Shown in pieces: positions 58,342 through 64,000 of a DNA stretch of 64,000 nt. This DNA comes from Catellatospora methionotrophica (lineage in GTDB: Bacteria; Actinomycetota; Actinomycetes; Mycobacteriales; Micromonosporaceae). The stretch is from the NCBI RefSeq assembly GCF_011297335.1, contig NZ_JAAOTJ010000011.1, positions 1-64,000 on the forward strand, written 5' to 3'. The notes beneath the pieces are model-generated. The model was not told the origin of the DNA. It searched no databases and saw only the letters and a program-made list of their open reading frames with translations. How positions within the stretch are numbered: the first letter of the stretch is position 1; the number at the start of each line of letters is the position of its first letter. A program made the translations under genes and the position numbers.

Positions 58342-58902
58342 TCAGGCGACGGCGAGCGTGAGCAGGCGACTCTGCACCCGGGCCGCGGCGGCGCGCAGGT
58401 AGGGCGCGCGACGCAGGTGCGCCTGGCCGTACGCCGAGGACGCGCCGTGCCGCCCGAGCGCCTCGGTCAGCCGCTCCTCCAGGAACACCGGCTCCCCGCA
58501 TACCCCCGCGGTCTGGTCGGCGCTGGCCAGCGCGTCGGTGACGGCCGACGCCTCGTCGGGGAACTCGGCCAGGCCCGGCACTCCCTGCGCCTGCGCCAGG
58601 AACGCGGCGCCCGAGTGGTGGGCGACCAGCGCGCACAGGCGCGGCGGCCAGCCCAGCCGCCGCAGCAGGCGGGCTCCGTCCAGGGGATGGAATCCGGTGT
58701 CCAGCGCCGCGGCGGCGTATCCCACGTCGTGCAGCCACGCCGCGCACAGCAGCAGGTCCCGGTCGACCCGGCTGACGGCCGCGGACAGCTCGGCGGCGCG
58801 CCCGGCCACTCCGGCGCTGTGTGCGCGCCGCTGCGGCAGGTCCGCCAGCAGTTCCTCGGCCAGCCACCTGGCCCGGACCGGTACGACATGATCGATCGTC
58901 AT
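58342..58902 (-). CDS. HD-domain hydrolase
   Basis: 186-residue metal-dependent phosphohydrolase. HD motifs in order: RRAHSAGVAGRAAEL (His), AAWLHDVGYAAAALD (His-Asp), HPLDGARLLRRLGW, ALVAHHSGAAF (His-His) and DALASADQT (Asp). Likely acts on a nucleotide or cyclic-nucleotide ester. ATG 58902 gives MTIDHVVPVRARWLAEELL, a plausible start; the upstream codons are not protein-like. Faces away from the zinc-ribbon gene. Confidence 0.85.
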   Translation of the reverse strand: MTIDHVVPVRARWLAEELLADLPQRRAHSAGVAGRAAELSAAVSRVDRDLLLCAAWLHDVGYAAAALDTGFHPLDGARLLRRLGWPPRLCALVAHHSGAAFLAQAQGVPGLAEFPDEASAVTDALASADQTAGVCGEPVFLEERLTEALGRHGASSAYGQAHLRRAPYLRAAAARVQSRLLTLAVA

Positions 58903-59195
58903 GGGCGGCACGACGGTGACGCTAGGCCGGTCACCCCTTCGGATCAACGGATGTGGCTTGTTGTCCGTCCGTTGTTCGCCATTTGTTCATCTCTTCCGCA
59001 CCGCCGAACGCGCAGGTCAACAGCCACGGCGGGAACGCGCGGCGGCGGCCAGCCCGGCGGCGGCAGCGGACGCCCACCGGCCACCGCCCGCACGTGATCA
59101 ACGGCGTCAGCCGGCCGCCACCCGCCGGGACGTCCTCGTTTGTTCGCACCGCAACGATGGCCGATCGGCTGGCCCGTGCGGCGGCTGAACCGTCT

Positions 59196-59201
59196 TAGGG
59201 T
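59196..59201 (+). promoter_or_regulatory. Candidate -10 for the zinc-ribbon gene
   Basis: TAGGGT about 37 nt before the ATG at 59239, with GGGGAG between. The rest of 58903-59195 shows several TTGTTC-like stretches (about 58957-58990) but no gene. Confidence 0.35.
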
Positions 59202-59238
59202 CCACATCGAACTGTCGTGCGAACACGGGGAGCCGTTC

Positions 59239-59640
59239 ATGAGACCACGGCCTTATGTTCGCTGTCCCGGATGCGAGCTCGTCGGCCCCGCCGAGGACCT
59301 CGAATACGAGCTCAGCGACCAGGGCACCGTCGACTGGCGCAGCCCTGTGCACTGGCAGTGCGCCGAGTGCGGCTACGTCGACACGATCTCGGCCGACCAG
59401 GTGCTCGCCGACGACACCGAGCACACCTGCGTCGACTGCGGCACGCTGACCCCGTGCCCGGCTGCCGCGGCGCGGGTCGAATGCGTACGTTGCGGGCTCA
59501 TCGGTCTCGGCCCCGCCACCGCCGATCCGGAGATCGCCGGGCAGTTGCGGGCCATCGAGGCGCTGCACGCCATCGAGCTGCGGGTGCAGCAGGCGCTGCG
59601 GGAGCAGCACGGCCCCGCGGGCGAGCCGCACCCGGCCTGA
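59239..59640 (+). CDS. Double zinc-ribbon protein
   Basis: 133-residue protein with four CxxC pairs: [27 protein letters not shown] and VECVRCGLI, enough for two zinc sites. The C-terminus is helical ([20 protein letters not shown]). No family name recognised. ATG 59239 follows GGGGAG by 7 nt. It sits upstream of gpsA on the same strand with a 136-bp gap. Confidence 0.75.
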   Translation: MRPRPYVRCPGCELVGPAEDLEYELSDQGTVDWRSPVHWQCAECGYVDTISADQVLADDTEHTCVDCGTLTPCPAAAARVECVRCGLIGLGPATADPEIAGQLRAIEALHAIELRVQQALREQHGPAGEPHPA

Positions 59641-59776
59641 GCCGAAACGGCGCAGCCGATCCGGCCCCGGCCGCCCGCACCGGCGGCGTGGCATGATTTC
59701 GAGCGACGACGGCCGGAACTGCCCGGCGGCGAGGATCGTGCCCCGGCGGCTGCCGTGGCGGGAGAGGCGGCGACGG

Positions 59777-60769
59777 GTGCGGACCGCGGTCATGGGAGCG
59801 GGCTCCTGGGGAAGTGTCTTCGCGAAGATCCTGGCCGAGGCCGGTGGCGAGGTGACCATGTGGGCCCGGCGGGAAACCATCGCCGAGGCGATCCGCAGCA
59901 CCGGGCGCAACCCCGACTACTTCCCCGAGGCCGCCCTGCCGCGCAACGTCACGGCGACGTCCGACCCGGCGGCGGCGCTGGCCGGAGCCGACCAGGTCGT
60001 GCTCGCGGTGACCTCGCAGACGCTGCGCGCCAACCTCAGCGCGTGGGCCGGGCTGATCCCCGCCGACGCGACGCTGATCTCCCTGATGAAGGGGATCGAG
60101 CTGGGCACGACCAAGCGGATGAGCGAGGTCATCGTCGAGACGACCGGGGTAGACCCGCGCCGGGTCGCCGTGGTCACCGGCCCCAACATCGCCCCCGAGC
60201 TGGTCGTACGCCAGCCCGCCGCGGCCGTGGTCGCCTGCCCGGACCTGAGCCGGGCGACCGCCGTCCAGGAGTCGATCACCACGCCCTACTTCCGGCCGTA
60301 CACCAATGACGACGTCATCGGGTGCGAACTGGGCGGCGCGGTCAAGAACGTGATCGCCCTGGCATACGGCATCGCCACGTCGATGGAGCTGGGCGAGAAC
60401 ATCAAGGCGACCCTGATCACGCGTGGCCTGGCCGAGACCACCCGGCTCGGGGTGGCGCTCGGCGCGGACCCGCTGACCTTCGCGGGCCTGTCGGGCCTGG
60501 GCGACCTGGTCGCGACCTGCTGTTCGCCGCTGACCCGCAACCGCACGTTCGGCGAGCACCTGGGCCGCGGCCTGAGCCTGGAGCAGGCCCAGGCGGCCAC
60601 CCGGTACACCGCCGAGGGCGTCAAGAGCTGCCTGGCCATCCGGGACCTCGCGCACAAGCACGGGGTGGAGATGCCGATCACCGAGCAGGTCGAGCGCATC
60701 TGCCACGAGGGCGTCGACCCGAAGGTCGCCCTGGTGACCCTGATGAGCCGCCAGACCAAGCCGGAGTGA
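59777..60769 (+). CDS. gpsA: Glycerol-3-phosphate dehydrogenase [NAD(P)+]
   Basis: 330-residue GpsA, which reduces dihydroxyacetone phosphate to sn-glycerol-3-phosphate for phospholipids. Rossmann motif [17 protein letters not shown], then [12 protein letters not shown] and the catalytic-Lys block [55 protein letters not shown] 59777 aligns with the family start; the frame upstream is open but Arg-rich. Complete and of normal length. Confidence 0.95.
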   Translation: MRTAVMGAGSWGSVFAKILAEAGGEVTMWARRETIAEAIRSTGRNPDYFPEAALPRNVTATSDPAAALAGADQVVLAVTSQTLRANLSAWAGLIPADATLISLMKGIELGTTKRMSEVIVETTGVDPRRVAVVTGPNIAPELVVRQPAAAVVACPDLSRATAVQESITTPYFRPYTNDDVIGCELGGAVKNVIALAYGIATSMELGENIKATLITRGLAETTRLGVALGADPLTFAGLSGLGDLVATCCSPLTRNRTFGEHLGRGLSLEQAQAATRYTAEGVKSCLAIRDLAHKHGVEMPITEQVERICHEGVDPKVALVTLMSRQTKPE

Positions 60770-60772
60770 CGC

Positions 60773-61528
60773 TCAGCCGGCGGGTTCCCCCTGCCAGTGC
60801 CGCTCGAAGACGATCTTGTGTCGGTCGCCGGGCAGCACGTTGACGGTGCACTGCACCGGCGTACCGGCCGCGGTGTAGCCGGTGTCGTAGTGCGCCGCGA
60901 CCGGGGTGCCGGGGCCGAGGCTGAGGCGGTGGATCTCCTCGGGCGTCGGCATCCGGATGAAGATCTCGTCGATCGCCCGGTCCTGCCGGTAGCCGAGGTC
61001 GGCCAGCACCTGGTCGGTGCCGCGCGGCAGGTACGCCGGGGACATGATCTCCGAGTCCTTGACCAGCTCGATGGGGAAGTGCGAGTCGTTGATGTTGACC
61101 GGCTCGCCGTTGATGAACCTGACCCGGCGGCGCGCCACCACGGTCTCCCCGGCCGCGATGCCCAGCCGCTCCGCGAGATCGGGCGCGGCCTGCACCAGTG
61201 ACACCTCGATCGCCTGGTGCGGGGTGCGGCCCTCGTCGACGATCTGCTGCGAGAACCGGTCCATCTCGGGCGAGGCCGGGCGGGGTCGGGACTTCTCCTG
61301 CGGCCGGTAGACCATGTGCTCGCGGCGGCGTACGAAGTAGCCGTGCGGCCGCCGCGCGACGATCAGCCCCTCGGTGACCAGGATGCCGAGCCCGGTGCGC
61401 ACGGTCTGGCGCACCACGCCGAACCGGTCGGCGATCTCGTGCTCGGTCGGCAGCCGGTCCTCGGGCCGTAGTTCCCCCGACATGATCTGACTGCGGTACG
61501 CAGCCGCGATGCGCTGGTACGCGGGCAT
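60773..61528 (-). CDS. GntR-family regulator with UTRA domain
   Basis: 251-residue HutC-type regulator. Winged HTH at 1-70 (PAYQRIAAAYRSQIMSGELRPEDRLPTEHEIADRFGVVRQTVRTGLGIL), then a UTRA effector domain (VVARRRVRFINGEPVNINDSHFPIELV to VAAHYDTGYTAAGTPVQCTVNVLPGDRHKIVFER). ATG 61528 matches the usual start, with GGAG 7 nt upstream; GTG 61552 is an alternative. Divergent from the M20 carboxypeptidase and probably controls it. Confidence 0.88.
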   Translation of the reverse strand: MPAYQRIAAAYRSQIMSGELRPEDRLPTEHEIADRFGVVRQTVRTGLGILVTEGLIVARRPHGYFVRRREHMVYRPQEKSRPRPASPEMDRFSQQIVDEGRTPHQAIEVSLVQAAPDLAERLGIAAGETVVARRRVRFINGEPVNINDSHFPIELVKDSEIMSPAYLPRGTDQVLADLGYRQDRAIDEIFIRMPTPEEIHRLSLGPGTPVAAHYDTGYTAAGTPVQCTVNVLPGDRHKIVFERHWQGEPAG

Positions 61529-61623
61529 CCCCGCACTCCGGACCGTCTCCACGTGCCCTGCCTTCCCGAGGTTCGCACCCGACCGCATCGATGTCTTGAC
61601 AACCGATCCAAGACCACTGCACC

Positions 61624-61664
61624 ATCATACGCAACATCTACATTGTCTAGTCAATGTAGATGTT
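61624..61664. promoter_or_regulatory. GntR operator and divergent promoter
   Basis: 32-bp inverted repeat with 13-bp arms AACATCTACATTG (61633-61645) and CAATGTAGATGTT (61652-61664) around TCTAGT, whose centre GTCTAGTC fits HutC-type sites. On the minus strand TTGACT (61649-61654), 19 nt, TATGAT (61624-61629) forms a promoter for the regulator whose -35 lies in the operator. Confidence 0.8.
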
Positions 61665-61693
61665 CTTGCCGAACTGCGCTCGGAGGGAATCCC

Positions 61694-62818
61694 ATGTCAG
61701 ACCTCGCGCCCGTCGACCCCACCCTGGCCGCTCTGCGGACCCGCCTGCCCCGCCTGGTCGAGGACCTCGCCGAGCTGGTCGCCGTCGAGTCGCCCTTCGA
61801 GACCCCCCGTGCCACGGCCGCCAGCGCGGACGCGGTGACCGCCCTGGGCAGCCGCCTGCTGGGCAGCGCCCCCGAGCGCCACGGCGCCCACCTCGTCTGG
61901 AGCCACGGCCCGACCCGGGTGCTGCTGGTCGGCCACCACGACACCGTCTGGCCGGTCGGCACCCTGGCCCGCTGGCCGTTCCAGGTCGACGGCGACCGCG
62001 CCACCGGGCCGGGCTGCTTCGACATGAAGGCCGGACTGGTCCAGCTGTTCCACGCGCTGACCACGCTGCCCTCCCTCGACGGGGTCACCGTCGTGGTCAA
62101 CGGCGACGAGGAGGTCGGCTCGCCCGACTCCCGGGTGCTCATCGAGCGGGCGGCCCGTGGCGCGCGGGCCGCGCTGATCTGCGAGCCCAGCGCCGACGGC
62201 GCGCTCAAGACCGCCCGCAAGGGCATCGCCCGCTACCGCCTGGAGATCGCGGGCCGGGCCGCCCACGCGGGGCTGGACCCGGGCCGGGGCGTCAACGCCG
62301 GGGTCGAGCTCGCCCACCAGATCCTGGCGGTGGCCGGGCTCGGCGACGGCGACACCACGGTGACCCCGACGGTGCTGTCCGGTGGCAGCACCGACAACAC
62401 CGTCCCGGCGGCCGCCGGAGTGGCCGTCGACGTGCGCGCCTTCCACCAGGCCGAGTTCGAGCGGGTGGACCGGGCCATGCAGGGACTGCGTCCCGTACTG
62501 GCGGGCAGCCGGGTGACCGTGCACGGCGGCGTACACCGGCCCGCGCTGCCGCCGACCGCCTCGGCCCGGCTGTACGGGCTGGCCCGGACGGTGGCCGCGG
62601 AACTGGGCCTGGCCCCGCTCGCCGGGGTCGCGGTCGGCGGGGCGTCCGACGGCAACCTGACCGCCGGATACGGCATCCCCACCCTGGACGGCCTCGGCCC
62701 GGTCGGCGGCAACGCCCACGCCGAGGGCGAATGGGTCGACCTGCCCGCGATGGCCGAGCGAGCCGCGCTGCTCGCCGCACTCGTCGATCGGGTGCTGCGT
62801 ACCCGGGCGTGGGCGTAG
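61694..62818 (+). CDS. M20-family carboxypeptidase (glutamate carboxypeptidase-like)
   Basis: 374-residue dizinc M20 peptidase. LLVGHHDTVWPVG (His, Asp), GPGCFDMKAGLVQ (bridging Asp), VVVNGDEEVGS (Glu pair), ALICEPSADG (Asp/Glu) and a final His in GPVGGNAHAEGEWV complete the metal site. The lid-domain motif AAHAGLDPGRGVNAGVE is as in carboxypeptidase G2. GGAGG lies 7 nt before the ATG. Repressed, probably, by the divergent GntR regulator, whose effector may be its substrate or product. Confidence 0.92.
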   Translation: MSDLAPVDPTLAALRTRLPRLVEDLAELVAVESPFETPRATAASADAVTALGSRLLGSAPERHGAHLVWSHGPTRVLLVGHHDTVWPVGTLARWPFQVDGDRATGPGCFDMKAGLVQLFHALTTLPSLDGVTVVVNGDEEVGSPDSRVLIERAARGARAALICEPSADGALKTARKGIARYRLEIAGRAAHAGLDPGRGVNAGVELAHQILAVAGLGDGDTTVTPTVLSGGSTDNTVPAAAGVAVDVRAFHQAEFERVDRAMQGLRPVLAGSRVTVHGGVHRPALPPTASARLYGLARTVAAELGLAPLAGVAVGGASDGNLTAGYGIPTLDGLGPVGGNAHAEGEWVDLPAMAERAALLAALVDRVLRTRAWA

Positions 62819-62836
62819 ACGCCACGACGCCCGTTC

Positions 62837-62866
62837 GCGGGCGGGCCGGAGAACCGGCCCGCCCGC
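62837..62866. terminator. Terminator hairpin after the M20 gene
   Basis: Perfect 13-bp arms (62837-62849 GCGGGCGGGCCGG and 62854-62866) with loop AGAA. Confidence 0.75.
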
Positions 62867-62912
62867 CCTCAAGCCCGCCAGCCTCCTACGAGCCGAATCC
62901 GGGAGCAGACCC

Positions 62913-64000
62913 GTGTGGACCCCCACCCCGGGCAACCAGCCCACGCAGTACGTCAAGATGCCCGCGGCGCAGCGGCTGTTCCTGCAGCGATGGATCGAGA
63001 TGACCTCGCCGGAGGTCGACTTCCGCTGGCGGCTGCGGCCGGTCTCAGACGGCCTGCTGCGCCGGGAACTCGCCGCCGTGGAGACCACCGGCGCGGACAA
63101 ACGGCGGCTCAACGGCAGCACCCTGTACGCGGCGCTGCTCGACGACGAGTGGCGGCACACGCCGCAGGTCATGCTCGGACGGCTGGCCGCCGAACAGGTG
63201 CAGGCCGACCCGCTCGGCAGCGCGGAACAGATGGCGCACGGCCTGATCCTGGCCGGATACAGCCCGCAGACCCTGCTCGGCGCGCAGCGCGTCCTGCTCA
63301 ACGGGCAGCGGCTGCAGGACCAGCTCGACGAGCTGCACCGCTGGCACGCCGAGCGGACCGCCGCCCGCACCTTCCGGCTCGCGGTCCCGGTCACCCGCGG
63401 CGGCACCATGATCAAGAGCTATGGCTGGTCGCAGCCGTACTTCGACAACCTGGGGCCGGTGTTCCAGCAGCTCGTCACCGCCGCCGAGACCGCCGGACAC
63501 GCCGCGCGCACCCCCCGTTACCTGGTCGCCGAGGTGACCGCGAACGACCCCACCGCCGCCGCGATGACCTTCCTGGAGCACTACGACCGCTACCGGCTCC
63601 AGCTCCGGCCGCCGCACCGGCCGGTGAACATCGGCCGCGACATCGTCGTCGTGCACGACGAGTACCCGGCCCCCCAGGGCCGCACGGTGCGCTTCCCGAT
63701 GCCGCCGCGCTACGCCTACGACCAGCCCGAGGCCGTCGACGGCAGGATGACCCAGCGCGTGCTGGCCGCCGCCGAGACCGACCCGCGCATCCACACGCTG
63801 CTGCTGCAGTACCTGATGGCCCTGCGCGAGCTGGAGCGCGGCTCGGTCCGCGACGCCTTCCAGGCGCTGCTGCCGCTGCTCGACGTCGGCTTCGAGTGCG
63901 ACGAGGGCCCGTGGGCGCAGCGCACCGCGTTCGCGCGCACGATCGAGATCGCCGCGATCCTGCTCGCCGCGCAGACTCCCCGCGCACTGTTCCGGCACCT
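62913..64000 (+). CDS. Hypothetical protein, runs off the window
   Basis: Open from GTG 62913 (GGGAG 7 nt upstream) to the end of the window without a stop, at least 362 residues. Not recognised. It opens VWTPTPGNQPTQYVKMPAAQ and contains RWIEMTSPEVDFRWRLRPVSD and MTFLEHYDRYRLQLRPPHRPVNIGRD. Codon third positions are almost all G or C, and the opposite-strand frames are shadows. No signal peptide or membrane helix. The C-terminus is not visible, so length and function cannot be judged. Confidence 0.6.
   Translation, partial: MWTPTPGNQPTQYVKMPAAQRLFLQRWIEMTSPEVDFRWRLRPVSDGLLRRELAAVETTGADKRRLNGSTLYAALLDDEWRHTPQVMLGRLAAEQVQADPLGSAEQMAHGLILAGYSPQTLLGAQRVLLNGQRLQDQLDELHRWHAERTAARTFRLAVPVTRGGTMIKSYGWSQPYFDNLGPVFQQLVTAAETAGHAARTPRYLVAEVTANDPTAAAMTFLEHYDRYRLQLRPPHRPVNIGRDIVVVHDEYPAPQGRTVRFPMPPRYAYDQPEAVDGRMTQRVLAAAETDPRIHTLLLQYLMALRELERGSVRDAFQALLPLLDVGFECDEGPWAQRTAFARTIEIAAILLAAQTPRALFRH

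Noticed and set aside
1-64000. tRNA, rRNA and CRISPR arrays
   Set aside because: Looked for cloverleaf-like or conserved ribosomal segments and regular repeat-spacer units on both strands by eye and found none; a tRNA scan would settle it.

Overview
The window is high-GC chromosomal DNA (roughly 72% G+C by eye, codon third positions almost all G or C) from an actinomycete. F420/LLM-type oxidoreductases, a DUF5703 / aldo-keto reductase / UppP neighbourhood, two polyprenyl-phosphomannose-type mannosyltransferases, a DUF1876 protein, GTG/TTG starts and many leaderless starts (TANNNT, 6-7 nt, then ATG or GTG) fit an actinobacterium, most likely Micromonosporaceae. The family assignment is inference; no rRNA or other taxonomic marker is present. 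I see no tRNA, rRNA, CRISPR array or prophage.

Layout. 1-6288: purine-to-allantoin operon on the minus strand (OHCU decarboxylase, HIU hydrolase, urate oxidase, FAD and 2Fe-2S subunits of a xanthine dehydrogenase, 8-oxoguanine/guanine-type deaminase), diverging from a PucR-type regulator. The molybdopterin subunit of the dehydrogenase is not in the window. 6294-8048: LLM oxidoreductase diverging from its probable TetR regulator over two identical-half-site operators. 8194-16054: UppP with a histidine phosphatase and an F420-type LLM enzyme, an acyltransferase, aldo-keto reductase, DUF5703, GNAT and an M20 peptidase. 16167-24034: DUF3159 membrane protein, acetyltransferase, a DinB2-like polymerase, nucleoside hydrolase, a large membrane protein with an alpha/beta-hydrolase elbow, and a cupin. 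24478-31875: secreted SGNH hydrolase, LacI/ROK sugar-kinase pair, a sigma-region-2-like domain tethered to the membrane, a LexA paralogue, nucleoside-kinase-like protein, threonine aldolase, and a membrane protein/XRE operon with twin operators. 31975-41850: DUF1876/flavodoxin pair, class-A-beta-lactamase-like hydrolase, a kinase C-lobe without an N-lobe, LacI, GNAT, DUF4142, glyoxalase-fold protein, and a tandem-repeat protein coupled to a Tat PhoD phosphatase. 41951-56796: two GT4 glycosyltransferases, a frameshifted IS605-type tnpB element, LysR, a double GNAT, a truncated BTAD/NB-ARC regulator, a virginiamycin-B-lyase-like propeller, a pentapeptide protein, two GT-C mannosyltransferases, a frameshifted DMT transporter and an ATP-grasp protein. 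56908-64000: polytopic membrane protein, HD hydrolase, zinc-ribbon protein, GpsA, GntR/UTRA regulator diverging from an M20 carboxypeptidase over a 32-bp operator, and an unidentified gene running off the end.

The most distinctive signals are not single genes. Three intergenic hairpins share a 16-bp stem base, while their inner stems differ in sequence but stay largely paired. A second dispersed repeat supplies the stop codon of the truncated BTAD regulator. Two identical palindromes lie inside the PucR coding region. Several regulator genes sit beside well-formed palindromic operators. Leaderless promoters recur across the window, and in two of them the upstream stop codon forms the first three bases of the -10 hexamer.
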